From the NCBI RefSeq assembly GCF_030994125.1, contig NZ_CP099917.1, positions 1,488,001-1,552,000 of the forward strand: DNA of 64,000 nucleotides, written 5' to 3'. The position numbers were made by a program, and so were the translations under genes. The notes below the pieces were generated by a model. That model saw nothing but the letters and a program-made list of their open reading frames with translations. It did no database searches and was not told where the DNA came from. Each line of letters starts with the position of its first letter. Position 1 is the stretch's first letter. This DNA is from Pseudoalteromonas xiamenensis. Lineage in GTDB: Bacteria; Pseudomonadota; Gammaproteobacteria; Enterobacterales; Alteromonadaceae. Below are positions 26,641-35,505 of this stretch, one piece after another.

Positions 26641-26646
26641 ATCTGT

Positions 26647-27822
26647 CTATTTAATCTCAACTCTCGGTGAGCGCATGACGACTTCGTCGTTTAGTTCAAT
26701 ACCAATACCCGGTAAGTCAGACACTTTAAACTTACCATTTACAGGTTGAGGATCTTGAATACAAAGTTCTCTGTTCCACTTTTTAATGGCATACGTGTGA
26801 TGTTCATGAATCAAGAAGTTAGGAATTGCAGATTCAAGGTGCAAAGATGCAGCAGTTGCAACTGGACCACCGCAGACGTGTGCTTGGATACGAATATCAA
26901 AGATATCCGCGTAATCACACACTTTCTTCGTTTCAGTGAAACCACCGCATAAGCCAATGTCGGGTTGTAATACGTCAATACTTTGGTCTTCAAAATAAGG
27001 ACGGAATGCCCAGCGGTTATACAAACGCTCACCACCAGCTAGAGGTACATTGACCTTTTTTGCCACCTTATCGTGTAACGAATGATTAAGGTAATTCACT
27101 GGTTCTTCGTAATACATACAATCGAACTCTTCCGCAATCTCACCTATTTGAATGGCCGAGGTCGCACCTGGAAGGCTGTGGCACTCAAAAATAATATCGA
27201 CTTCATCGCCAACGGCTTCGCGGATAGCCTGCATACGAGCACGATAAAGCTTCATTTCTGTACGTGAAATCAGCTTCGTGCGATCGTAGTAAGTATTACC
27301 GTCTTTGTCGTACATGATTGGGTCAACTTTAACAGCGTCATAGCCATCTGCTATCGCTTTTAACGCCGCTTCTGCGTATTCTTCAGGACGAATTAATTTC
27401 TTAAATTCAGGACCCCAATCGAACTGCAACTGTGATGCATAGGTACGTAATTCATCGTTCACTTTACCACCTAATAGTTGGTAAACTGGTAGGTTTAAGG
27501 CTTTACCCTTAATGTCCCAAAGCGCCGTGTCGATGGCACTCATGGCTGAATAGATAACTGGACCCCCACCTAACCCCCAAAAACTTTCACGGAGCATACG
27601 AGACCAAAGTAACTCGGTTTGAAAAGGGTCATGGCCAATTAGAAACGCTTCTGCCATTTCTTTAATCATCGCCGCTGCAGCACTGTGGCCTAAATCATAG
27701 GCAAGACCGGCTTCACCCACTCCTGAGATACCTTCATCAGTATGAATACGGACAAAAACGGGTGTCCACTGAGGTCTATCAGGACAATGGATATCAAAAA
27801 CTTCGACGCGAGTTACTTTCAT
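26647..27822 (-). CDS. Enolase-superfamily sugar-acid dehydratase/racemase (MR/MLE type)
   Basis: A 391-residue member of the mandelate racemase/muconate lactonising group. The N-terminal capping domain (1-125) is followed by the barrel with a Lys-x-Asp motif in DAVKVDP, metal-binding acids expected in IIFECHS, YYEEPVN and AGGERLY, and a C-terminal QAHVCGGPV with a histidine where the second catalytic base lies. Such enzymes usually remove a proton next to a carboxylate, often dehydrating an acid sugar. It is eight bases downstream of a class II aldolase gene, so the two probably form a small catabolic pair. The precise substrate is not identifiable. Confidence 0.9.
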   Translation of the reverse strand: MKVTRVEVFDIHCPDRPQWTPVFVRIHTDEGISGVGEAGLAYDLGHSAAAAMIKEMAEAFLIGHDPFQTELLWSRMLRESFWGLGGGPVIYSAMSAIDTALWDIKGKALNLPVYQLLGGKVNDELRTYASQLQFDWGPEFKKLIRPEEYAEAALKAIADGYDAVKVDPIMYDKDGNTYYDRTKLISRTEMKLYRARMQAIREAVGDEVDIIFECHSLPGATSAIQIGEIAEEFDCMYYEEPVNYLNHSLHDKVAKKVNVPLAGGERLYNRWAFRPYFEDQSIDVLQPDIGLCGGFTETKKVCDYADIFDIRIQAHVCGGPVATAASLHLESAIPNFLIHEHHTYAIKKWNRELCIQDPQPVNGKFKVSDLPGIGIELNDEVVMRSPRVEIK

Positions 27823-27830
27823 GTTTGCTC

Positions 27831-28598
27831 CTATTCAGCAAAGCTTGGGTCTAAACGATACGCTTTTCTTAGCATGGCTGGCCACGCAAGCTGGCCACCT
27901 GTACTACCACTGTGAACCACATTCGCTTGATTATAAATGTTATCGATTATAGGTTGAGGCACCGGCACCGCGGGTTGACCCGTTGCCAGAATTGCCACTT
28001 GAATTTCACAAGCGCGTTGTAAATCATAAAAACGCATAAACGCATCACCGACAGTAGGACCTACGGTTAACCCCCCATGATTCACAAGTAGCATGTGATT
28101 TGTCGTACCTAAATCCGATTGTAGACGAGCCTTTTCGGCTTCATTCACCGCTAAACCTTCATATCCGTGATAGGACAATGACGGTAGCGAAAACATCGCG
28201 TGCTGACTCAGTGGTAATAAGCCACATTCAAGCGTAGCGACGGCAATTGTTTCTTTTGTATGAAGGTGAATTACACAATGTGCATCTTCCCTAACTTCAT
28301 GTATTGCGCTGTGGATAGTAAAACCAGCTGGATTTATTGAATATGGAGAGTCTTCCAGAATGTTACCATCGAGGTCTACTTTAACTAGATTAGACGCAGT
28401 AACCTCATCAAAGCTGAGCCCAAATGCATTGACTAAGTATTGGTTTGTTCCAGGTACACGTGCAGACATATGGGTATAGATCAAATCGCCCCATCGAAAA
28501 TGCTCCACTAAGCGATAACACGCAGCGAGGTCTACGCGTAATTGCCACTCTTCGTCACTTACTTTGCCTTTAAGACTAAATTTAGGCAGCTCAAACAT
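27831..28598 (-). CDS. Class II aldolase/adducin family protein
   Basis: A 255-residue zinc-dependent aldolase-like protein. The metal-binding histidines are expected in VIHLHTKET and in the later LLVNHGGLTVG; other typical parts are YTHMSARVPG and NPAGFTIH. Family members cleave sugar phosphates (fuculose, rhamnulose, ribulose types) or act in unrelated steps, so the reaction is open. The ATG at 28598 follows GGAG with a six-base spacer; the longer ORF adds 24 residues that do not look like protein of this family. It is the first gene of a pair with the enolase-superfamily gene. Confidence 0.9.
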   Translation of the reverse strand: MFELPKFSLKGKVSDEEWQLRVDLAACYRLVEHFRWGDLIYTHMSARVPGTNQYLVNAFGLSFDEVTASNLVKVDLDGNILEDSPYSINPAGFTIHSAIHEVREDAHCVIHLHTKETIAVATLECGLLPLSQHAMFSLPSLSYHGYEGLAVNEAEKARLQSDLGTTNHMLLVNHGGLTVGPTVGDAFMRFYDLQRACEIQVAILATGQPAVPVPQPIIDNIYNQANVVHSGSTGGQLAWPAMLRKAYRLDPSFAE

Positions 28599-28682
28599 GA
28601 TCACTCCGTTTCTGTGTTCCACATCCAAATGGATGTTTAGAAGTCTAAAATAGAAAGGTTTACGTTTCAATCTCTGGATAAA

Positions 28683-28710
28683 AAAACCATCGCTTATGCG
28701 ATGGTTTTCT
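28683..28710 (-). terminator. Rho-independent terminator of the cytochrome c gene
   Basis: An 11-base perfect stem (AAAACCATCGC/GCGATGGTTTT) with a four-base loop is followed by further T on the minus strand, beyond the cytochrome c stop. Confidence 0.85.
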
Positions 28711-28731
28711 TTTTAATTTACACTGCTGTGA

Positions 28732-29055
28732 CTACTTTAATTGTGATAGGTATTCAGCAATCGCGGCCATTTCTTCTTCAGAAACATTTGCAACCATGGC
28801 TTTCATTGCCATTGCCATACCGTTATTTCGAGCGCCAGATTTTATGTCTTTCATCTGTTGGACTAAGTAATCTTTATTCTGACCCGCAAGCTTTGGATAA
28901 GAGCCCATAATTGGCGCTTTACCTTCCGCACCGTGGCACGTTTGACACATTTTTGCAGTATACAAACCTGCACCATCGGCCGCTTGGCTTGATGTTGAAA
29001 CGAATGCAGACATTGAAAGTGCAGTACCAAGTACTAAATATTTAATCTTGCTCAT
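28732..29055 (-). CDS. Periplasmic class I cytochrome c
   Basis: A 107-residue protein with a signal peptide (about 26 residues, ending SSQAA) and one haem c attachment motif CQTCH at about residue 38. A methionine that could be the sixth ligand lies in the NNGMAMAMKAM segment. Size and the ending MAAIAEYLSQLK fit small cytochrome c553/c5-type carriers, which pass electrons to terminal oxidases or peroxidases. It is monocistronic with its own terminator. Confidence 0.9.
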   Translation of the reverse strand: MSKIKYLVLGTALSMSAFVSTSSQAADGAGLYTAKMCQTCHGAEGKAPIMGSYPKLAGQNKDYLVQQMKDIKSGARNNGMAMAMKAMVANVSEEEMAAIAEYLSQLK

Positions 29056-29156
29056 TGTTCCTATCTCTTATTGTTTAACGTTAAATCCTGTTTGAGTGTA
29101 GACCAAGCATACCAATTTGCTATTTATCAGCATTTTAGGAACTGCAATTCAGGTGT

Positions 29157-29696
29157 CTACCACATCAAGTCATCTGGAATTTCATAATCCGCATAAGGAT
29201 CGTCTTCCGCTGGCTTATCGTTCTCGTTAATCGCATGAACTACAATATAACTTGGATCAATTTCAGCTATTTTTCGTGCAGGCTCATCGGGTAAAACATA
29301 AAACGCCCCTTCCAGCACACAAATTGCTAAACGCCCTTTTGCAAGTGCTTTACGTGTAGCCTCATTGACATCCAACTCTTTAATTTTGCCGTCGTATGCA
29401 AAATTAAAGACGGAATCGCCTTTAATTTCTTCTTGATTGTGGTGCTCAAGAATTTGCTTGGCTCGCGCTACTTGCTCTTTGTCTTTCAGCTCAGCCTTTT
29501 TAGCTTCATTCAGTTCTTGCGCTTTTTTCTGTTGCTCGAGTTTCGTTTGCTCGATGTGCTTTTGCAAATCACTTTGTTCGCTCGTTGCACCTTTTTTCTT
29601 TTTCTTTTGCTGTTTACGTTTTTCAGATTTCGCGACTCGCGCATCGTGTGCTGTAGTTAGCCCAGCTTTCAATAATTGTTCTTGAAGAGAACCCAT
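29157..29696 (-). CDS. yaiL: DUF2058 family protein (YaiL-like)
   Basis: A 179-residue cytoplasmic protein of the DUF2058 family, related to E. coli YaiL, described as a nucleoprotein or polynucleotide-associated protein; its role is unclear. The N-terminus (LQEQLLKAGL) and the end (DPYADYEIPDDLMW) are nearly identical in pattern to YaiL. Residues 20-90 are a highly charged Lys/Glu/Gln-rich coiled coil, followed by a compact C-terminal domain. It stands alone. Confidence 0.9.
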   Translation of the reverse strand: MGSLQEQLLKAGLTTAHDARVAKSEKRKQQKKKKKGATSEQSDLQKHIEQTKLEQQKKAQELNEAKKAELKDKEQVARAKQILEHHNQEEIKGDSVFNFAYDGKIKELDVNEATRKALAKGRLAICVLEGAFYVLPDEPARKIAEIDPSYIVVHAINENDKPAEDDPYADYEIPDDLMW

Positions 29697-29891
29697 TGTG
29701 ATACTCCAATCTGTATTCGCTTATACGTACATTGTAAACAGGCAGATTCATTATTAGAAGTAGCAGCGCCTCTCAATCTACCAGCTATTACATTTAATTC
29801 TGTGATTTAGCGCAAAATTTTATCAGATTTTCTAAGCGAAATAATTTGAATTTAGGTAAGATATTGCGCAAATCAGAACACCGAGTCCCTC

Positions 29892-31037
29892 ATGCCTCTT
29901 GTATTGTTGTTGCTATGTTCGGTTGTCATTTTTTTTGTACTTTATGCACCGCAGCCGCTATTAGTTCTTTTCAGTTCTGACTTTAATGTCTCGCCTGCAC
30001 AAAGTGGCTCGTTAATGTCGCTCACAATGCTGCCTCTAGCCATTGCGCCAATCGTATACGGGCTCTTTTTAGCAAAACGAAACCTATTATTCGTTCTTAA
30101 AATGACCATGGTTGGGCTTGCTCTCTCCTGTCTGCTCTTTGTCCACGTGGATAGCTTTTATTTATTACAATGGCTTCGATTTATTCAAGGTTTGCTATTA
30201 CCGGCTGCGTTAACCAGTATGACAGGCTACATTGGTATGAGTTACCAAGGTACAACGCTTCAAAAGAACATGAGTTTGTATATCGGTAGTACCATTCTTG
30301 GGGGGTATCTAGGTCGAGTGTTATCCGCCAGCTTCGCATCGATGCTCGACTGGCAAAGTTTTTACTATGTTATAGCGGTGCTGCTCATATTACTGTCTTG
30401 TTTAATCAAGCCGACCAATCATCAAGCACAAATAAAAGCCGCCAACTCACCGAAAGATTATTTGCGCCCTCTCAAAAACCGTGCACTTATTTCACTTTAT
30501 CTTGCGGTTTTTTGTATGTTCTTCTGTTTTGCTGGATTAATGAATTTCTTACCATTTATTTTGCAAGATACTTATGCCATCACCGATCCAAAAGATGTCG
30601 GTCTCGTTTATACCGGCTATTTAGCAGGTGCAACACTCAGTGTGACAAGCCCATGGATAGTAAAAAAATGCCCCAGTGCATCGGTGTTTATTTTCTGGAT
30701 TTTTATTCTTTATGTCCTAACGCTAATGGTCATGCAGTTTCCTTCATTTTGGCTTTTTATCACTGCATTTACCTTATTCTGTATGGCAATGTTTATGATC
30801 CATACAACCGCCGCAGGATTTGCCAATCACCTCAGCCAAGCTCCATCAACAGTGACTAATGGCGCTTACGTCTCCTTTTATTACAGCGGTGGTGCACTCG
30901 GCTCATTTCTTCCTGGTTTTGCTTTTGAGCACCTCGGTACCCATGGTTTTTTACTAACATTGACATGTGTGTGTATGTTAGGCACGTGGTGTATTACACA
31001 GGTTAACAAAAAAGCCGGTAACGTGCCGAGTCTGTAA
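29892..31037 (+). CDS. Major facilitator superfamily transporter
   Basis: A 381-residue inner-membrane protein with about 12 hydrophobic segments. The pattern fits drug or sugar efflux proteins of the MFS (AraJ/YnfM-like), for example the early PQPLLVLFSSDFNVSPAQSG and the segment TMVGLALSCLLF. The loop between helices 2 and 3 is only weakly like the usual GxxxDRxGRR motif (FLAKRN). No regulator is adjacent. The substrate is unknown. Its 3' end converges on a YbaK-type gene 33 bases away. Confidence 0.88.
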   Translation: MPLVLLLLCSVVIFFVLYAPQPLLVLFSSDFNVSPAQSGSLMSLTMLPLAIAPIVYGLFLAKRNLLFVLKMTMVGLALSCLLFVHVDSFYLLQWLRFIQGLLLPAALTSMTGYIGMSYQGTTLQKNMSLYIGSTILGGYLGRVLSASFASMLDWQSFYYVIAVLLILLSCLIKPTNHQAQIKAANSPKDYLRPLKNRALISLYLAVFCMFFCFAGLMNFLPFILQDTYAITDPKDVGLVYTGYLAGATLSVTSPWIVKKCPSASVFIFWIFILYVLTLMVMQFPSFWLFITAFTLFCMAMFMIHTTAAGFANHLSQAPSTVTNGAYVSFYYSGGALGSFLPGFAFEHLGTHGFLLTLTCVCMLGTWCITQVNKKAGNVPSL

Positions 31038-31070
31038 AGTGCGCAATACAGACATACGCGTTGGAAGGAA

Positions 31071-31601
31071 TTAAAACCTTGGTAGATCGATTAACTTTGG
31101 TTCGTAACCCAGATGTGTCCAAAAACGGACTAAATCTACTTTTTTCAAAACCCAAGTTAAGTGATTGTCAAATGGATGACATTGCCACAATTCAGCTTCA
31201 CACCAAAGGGCATGATCTATCCAAAGCTCCACAGAACGATTTTCATCGTTGAATAGTGACAATCCAGATACACACCCGGGTTTCACCTTAAGATACCGCA
31301 TTAGACGTTCTGATGAGGCAAATCCGAGCCGTGATACGTTTAATTGGCGGGACAACGATTTCAAATCAACTTGAGTTTCAGCATGAGTGAGCAATAGAAA
31401 ATGCGCTCGTCCATAGTTATCCCGCAAGAATAAATTTTTAATGCGAGTCCCGTCTCGTTTAAGTCCTAATGCGTCGGCTTCATCACACGTATAGAGTGGA
31501 GGATGTTCATAGCATAACCACTCAATCCCAAGAGCATTGAGTGTCTTTGAAAGTAAAAGACGATTTGGGTGTTGCTCATGCGGTGCTTGAGTGCTACTCA
31601 T
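31071..31601 (-). CDS. YbaK/ProX-type aminoacyl-tRNA deacylase
   Basis: A 176-residue member of the YbaK/ProX family of free-standing editing domains that hydrolyse mischarged tRNA such as Ala-tRNA(Pro) or Cys-tRNA(Pro). The fold signature includes HPPLYTCDEADAL, the lysine-containing RIKNLFLRDN (the catalytic lysine region), LTHAETQVDL, and GCVSGLSLFND. The pattern is closest to the PrdX/ProXp subgroup. The ATG at 31601 overlaps the end of the upstream lipoprotein gene by eight bases, so the two are likely co-translated. Confidence 0.88.
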   Translation of the reverse strand: MSSTQAPHEQHPNRLLLSKTLNALGIEWLCYEHPPLYTCDEADALGLKRDGTRIKNLFLRDNYGRAHFLLLTHAETQVDLKSLSRQLNVSRLGFASSERLMRYLKVKPGCVSGLSLFNDENRSVELWIDHALWCEAELWQCHPFDNHLTWVLKKVDLVRFWTHLGYEPKLIDLPRF

Positions 31602-31998
31602 AGCACCCACCGCGCAGTTGTACGCTGCGGTCGCGCCAAAACACTTGGTCGATCTTATGCCCCTGACGACAAATTTGTCGATCTTGAAGAGTATGCTTCA
31701 GTCGACGAACAGCTTCGTCTTCAAGTTCAATTTTAAGTGCAGGCGAATCTTCAACACGCTCATGCTCAATAAAGGCTCGCATTTCACGTTGATTTGAAGG
31801 CTGCCCATTCGCAAAGGTAAAAGCGGGCGTCGGCGCTACAGTGACTATAAATACAAACTCGGTACGACCACCGTCGACACCTCGTTGATAAAACTTTTCG
31901 TTTTCTATTTGGTATTTAGGCGCCTCAGGCTTCGCCGCGCAGGCACTCAGTATCAGAGTAATTAAAAATAAAGGGATGGTTTTAACTAACTTATTCAT
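31594..31998 (-). CDS. Predicted lipoprotein of unknown function (134 residues)
   Basis: The N-terminus MNKLVKTIPLFLITLILSAC ends in a lipobox (LSAC), so the mature protein is probably membrane-anchored. The rest is a small globular domain with two further cysteines near the C-terminus (RQICRQG, GGCYE) that may form a disulfide in the periplasm. No family recognised. It overlaps the downstream YbaK-type gene. Confidence 0.75.
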   Translation of the reverse strand: MNKLVKTIPLFLITLILSACAAKPEAPKYQIENEKFYQRGVDGGRTEFVFIVTVAPTPAFTFANGQPSNQREMRAFIEHERVEDSPALKIELEDEAVRRLKHTLQDRQICRQGHKIDQVFWRDRSVQLRGGCYE

Positions 31999-32071
31999 TA
32001 TTTTCGCTTTATTTGGCTACCAAACTGTAGAGATATTATCTTTTTCAATCGCCATAAGGAGTAGACGATTA

Positions 32072-32230
32072 ATGTTGATCCAATGCATTGTACACAAGTT
32101 TGCCTTAACGTGGGCAAAATGTGATGAACGCCATCAAGGCGCATGGATAAAACAGAACCTAATCTGTTTGTCCGTAACTCGGTCAGTTTGGTTCAAAAAT
32201 TGGAATGCGCACGGCGAATTTGATGATTAA
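32072..32230 (+). CDS. Possible small ORF (52 residues), doubtful
   Basis: An ORF starting MLIQCIVHKFALTW, preceded by AAGGAG ten bases upstream, in the 361-base interval between the lipoprotein gene and the tRNA. It resembles no known protein. The ribosome binding site is the only positive evidence. Apart from this ORF and the tRNA promoter I see nothing else in this interval. Confidence 0.2.
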   Translation: MLIQCIVHKFALTWAKCDERHQGAWIKQNLICLSVTRSVWFKNWNAHGEFDD

Positions 32231-32284
32231 ACAACCAAAAGAACGCTATTTTTCAAATTATTAATCTTTTTTCAATTTAGGGGC

Positions 32285-32312
32285 TTGACGCTTTTTGATA
32301 AATTCTTATAAT
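32285..32312 (+). promoter_or_regulatory. Sigma-70 promoter of tRNA-Ala
   Basis: TTGACG at 32285-32290 and TATAAT at 32307-32312 are separated by 16 bases and followed by the GC-rich discriminator GCGC, as in growth-rate-controlled stable RNA genes. The tRNA begins about 40 bases past the expected start point. Confidence 0.85.
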
Positions 32313-32359
32313 GCGCAACGTCTTCAGGTGATTCTTATAAAGAACACCGACTGGAATGT

Positions 32360-32435
32360 GGGGCTATAGCTCAGCTGGGAGAGCGCCTGCCTTGCACGCA
32401 GGAGGTCAGCAGTTCGATCCTGCTTAGCTCCACCA
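32360..32435 (+). tRNA. alaT: tRNA-Ala(TGC)
   Basis: A complete 76-base cloverleaf. The acceptor stem GGGGCTA/TAGCTCC contains the G3-U70 wobble pair that identifies alanine tRNAs. The D arm is GCTC/GAGC, the anticodon stem CCTGC/GCAGG with loop CTTGCAC (anticodon TGC), the T stem AGCAG/CTGCT, and the CCA end is encoded. It is a single gene, not in an rRNA operon. No clear terminator follows before proA, which lies on the other strand. The gene symbol is by analogy only. Confidence 0.97.
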
Positions 32436-32572
32436 CTTTCCACTCTAAAGTCTCTTCTAAGTTTTAAATTCAACACCGTAAAAAATTTAATCTTTCTTAG
32501 ACGCTTATTTTTTATCGCTACAGCCATTTGCAATACCGAAGCAACGCCCCGATACTGCAAATACGCCATAAA

Positions 32573-33820
32573 TTAGCTTCTCACTTGGCCTTCACCATCG
32601 ACTAAATATTTTTCCGTGGTCAACGATTCAAGTCCCATTGGTCCATAGGCGTGAAGTTTGCTCGTTGCAATACCAATTTCAGCACCAAGCCCCAACTCGC
32701 CACCATCCGAAAAACGAGACGAGGCATTAACCATAACAACAGAGGCATCGACGCTACGTTGAAACAATACTCCTGTTTGTGCGTTCGTCGTGCAAATCAC
32801 TTCAGTATGATGACTACCGAACGCATCAATGTGGTCTAATGCTGCGTCAAAATCATCTACGATACGTACAGCTATTTCTAAGCTAAGATACTCTTCGCCA
32901 AATTCGTCATCAGCCAAAATGGTCGCATTTTCAAAGTAGCTAAACGACCTCTGGCACGCATTAATTTTGACCTGTTTATCTGCCAAAGCACGAGCCACTA
33001 ACGGTAAAAAGGCCGCGGCAATTTCACTGTGCACTAACAACCCTTCCAGCGCATTGCAAACCCCTGTTCGCTGTGTTTTACCGTTAAGCAAAAGCGAAAG
33101 GGCAACGTCCAAATCAGCCTCTTTATCAACATATAGATGACATACGCCTTTAAAATGCTGGATAACCGGCACCGTACTATTTTCCGTAACGAAATTGATT
33201 AGCCCTTCACCGCCTCGGGGAATAATAAGGTCGATGTAGTCTTTTTGTTGCATCAGCTCCATCATCAAGGCTCTATCAGGATCTGGAACAACGGTAATAA
33301 CATCTTTAGGTACGCCATGAGTTTCAAGCACTTGATGAAGAACAGATGCAATTGCTAATGAACTTTGTAATGCCTCTTTACCACCTCTTAAAATAACCCC
33401 ATTACCCGACTTAAAACACAAAGCACCAGCATCTGCAGTAACATTCGGTCGTGCCTCATAAATCATGCACACCACACCGAGCGGCACGCGCATTTTTCGG
33501 ATACGGATGCCATTTGGGCGAGTACATAGTTCTCGTGTCGCTCCAACCGGATCGGGCAGCGAAACGATGGTCTCGATACCTTGTGCCATTGCCTCAATTC
33601 TATCGGGTGTAAGCGTCAATCGGTCTATCATTGCGGGCGAAAGTCCAGCATTGTGCGCAGCATCTAAATCAAGCTTATTTGCATCTAGGATGGTGGCTTG
33701 CTGCTCACGTAGTCCTTGCGCCATAGCGCTTAATACTCGATTTTTTTGTGCTGTAGATAACAAAGCTAGTTTCTTAGCTGCTTTCGCAGCACCTTTTGAT
33801 AATTCTCTGATTAAACTCAC
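32573..33820 (-). CDS. proA: Gamma-glutamyl phosphate reductase
   Basis: Second enzyme of proline synthesis; reduces gamma-glutamyl phosphate to glutamate semialdehyde with NADPH. The 415-residue protein (E. coli 417) shows the aldehyde-dehydrogenase-type fold with YEARPNVTADA, IIPRGGEGL, and the catalytic cysteine in KTQRTGVCNALE. It starts three bases after the end of the frameshifted proB gene, the usual proBA operon. Confidence 0.96.
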   Translation of the reverse strand: MSLIRELSKGAAKAAKKLALLSTAQKNRVLSAMAQGLREQQATILDANKLDLDAAHNAGLSPAMIDRLTLTPDRIEAMAQGIETIVSLPDPVGATRELCTRPNGIRIRKMRVPLGVVCMIYEARPNVTADAGALCFKSGNGVILRGGKEALQSSLAIASVLHQVLETHGVPKDVITVVPDPDRALMMELMQQKDYIDLIIPRGGEGLINFVTENSTVPVIQHFKGVCHLYVDKEADLDVALSLLLNGKTQRTGVCNALEGLLVHSEIAAAFLPLVARALADKQVKINACQRSFSYFENATILADDEFGEEYLSLEIAVRIVDDFDAALDHIDAFGSHHTEVICTTNAQTGVLFQRSVDASVVMVNASSRFSDGGELGLGAEIGIATSKLHAYGPMGLESLTTEKYLVDGEGQVRS

Positions 33821-33823
33821 GTC

Positions 33824-34926
33824 TTACTTCTCCAATACGGCAATATCCTGCTGTGAAATGATAGGTCCGATGCTGTCTTGCATTTGTGAGGTAAACAGCC
33901 CCTCTTGATGTTCGGTAATGAAATTTAGCAAACAACTGCTGTAATTCGACTTCGCCTTAGCAATTGGCTTACCTTGTTCATCTTTGATTAAAATGGTTTC
34001 ACCCGCTGAGAAGTCCCCTTCCACGGATTGAATTTCATCACAGCGAAGTCCACTTCCCCTTCGCTTACTTCTTCTATTGCTTCGGGTTGCACAATCAGTT
34101 CACCTTGCGCAGCCGCTGTATGCGTTAACCAATGAATTGGCTCTTGTAGGGGCTTTTCATACGGCATCAACTGCGTTCCTGGATTTTCTCCTAAGATCAG
34201 CGCTTTGAACGTTTCATCTTTAAAACCATTGACGATAAACGTTGTTATACCATGTGATGTGGCCTTTTCTGCAGCCTCCAATTTGGTTCTCATTCCACCA
34301 GTACCAACACGGCTCGACGGTCCCTCACAGGAGGCAATTATCGACGAGTCGATATGGTGAACTTCCTTAACGAGCTTTGCGTCAGCATGAGTGTGTGGGT
34401 TTTTATCGAAAAGCCCATCCACATCCGTACAAATCACTAACGTATTAGCTTCAGCCGCCGCTGCAACCATTGCGGATAGGTTATCGTTGTCACCCACCTT
34501 GAGATTATCACTAGTGACGGCATCATTTTCATTGATAATAGGTAAAATCCCTTGCTCGAGTAAAGTGAATAATGTTTGACGAATACTGGTGTAGCGCTCT
34601 CTGTGACGTAGGTCAGCGTGGGTTAGTAATAACTGGGCACATGGAAAATCAAAAAAGCGATCCCACATCGACATCATCGCTGTTTGACCTGCCGCAGCCA
34701 TCGCTTTTTTAACCGTTACTGTATGGGGTTCCTCATTCGAAAAATGGTGCGATCCAGCCGCAACTGCACCTGAAGATACTAAAATGACTTCTTTGCCTTG
34801 AGCTCGCGCATCAACGATAAACTGCGCAACTCGCAATAAATTGGCGGAACGGCAACCATCCTGCATTGGTGCAATTAACGCGCTACCTATTTTTAAAACC
34901 AAGCGCTCCGTTGGTTTACTTGACAT
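33824..34926 (-). pseudogene. proB: Glutamate 5-kinase gene with a single-base frameshift
   Basis: Proline synthesis kinase that forms gamma-glutamyl phosphate. An ideal ribosome binding site (TAGGAGG) precedes the ATG. The amino-acid kinase domain (about residues 1-260; LVLKIGSALIAP, LVSSGAVAAG, PIINENDAV, GTGGMRTKLEAA) is complete. After EVSEG the frame is lost and translation would stop at 33988, giving 312 residues. The C-terminal PUA domain continues in another frame (IQSVEGDFSAGETI to the stop at 33824). Adding one G to the minus-strand GGGG at 34056-34059 restores a normal protein. This is either a sequencing error or a real mutation. E. coli enzyme lacking the PUA domain is reported to keep kinase activity, so some function may remain. 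Confidence 0.85.
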
Positions 34927-35505
34927 AGTTTCCTCCTAAGAATTGCCACCCTATGGGAAATAATTCGATTTCCATCAACACGACAGACGAATCAAAATAC
35001 GCAACGCCAAAGAAATGCCCCAACATAGTTTAAGACAAATAATGCCCTTTTAAACGTGCGTAAAATAAGGAACGACGTCGATGGAAAAAGCGGACCGCTT
35101 TTCAAGATGAAAAGTGAAAAACAGACTAGAGTTTTGTCAAATGCGGCTTTCGCCAAAGACATCATAAATTGGATTGTGATGCTGAGTGTGGCACACGCCG
35201 TATAACTCGCATCTAGTCGATTTGAATTGGACCATCATGGTTTGATGGGATTCAAATAACTTGAAACGCAATGAAAAATTACGCAAAAGAGTAGAACTTC
35301 TGATGTAAGAACAAACTTACCTTTCTACCTTAACGCGATAAGATATTGATTTCAAGTCGATTGCATTTTAATTCCCTATGTCGACTATCGTGTTTATTGA
35401 TAGTATTGGGATTTCAACGCCTTATTCACTATACAAAGTCAGTATCTGTGTTATAACACTCTCATAAGCCAGAGTTCACCGTTTTTTACTACTACTGGAG
35501 ATTTT
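34927..35505. other. 579-base intergenic region between proB and the antiporter gene
   Basis: No ORF with coding character is visible. It must hold the divergent promoters of proBA and of the antiporter. A near-perfect palindrome AAAAGCGGACCGCTTTT lies at 35086-35102, which can fold into a short hairpin with a T-run on the minus strand. Otherwise I see nothing specific. Confidence 0.5.

Noticed and set aside
32360..32435. tRNA-Ala as an integration site for a mobile element
   Set aside because: No repeat of the tRNA 3' end and no integrase or foreign block follow it; proA is directly downstream.
32324..32569. An 81-residue minus-strand ORF across the tRNA-Ala gene
   Set aside because: It is antisense to the tRNA and contains the SGGAKQDRTADL-type sequence typical of spurious proteins annotated over tRNA-Ala genes.
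33465..33908. A 147-residue plus-strand ORF antisense to proA
   Set aside because: It is a shadow of proA with no ribosome binding site or recognisable domain.
34050..34065. Programmed -1 frameshifting in proB
   Set aside because: The site GAA GGG GAA is not an X XXY YYZ slippery heptamer and no downstream pseudoknot is evident, so a mutation or assembly error is more likely.
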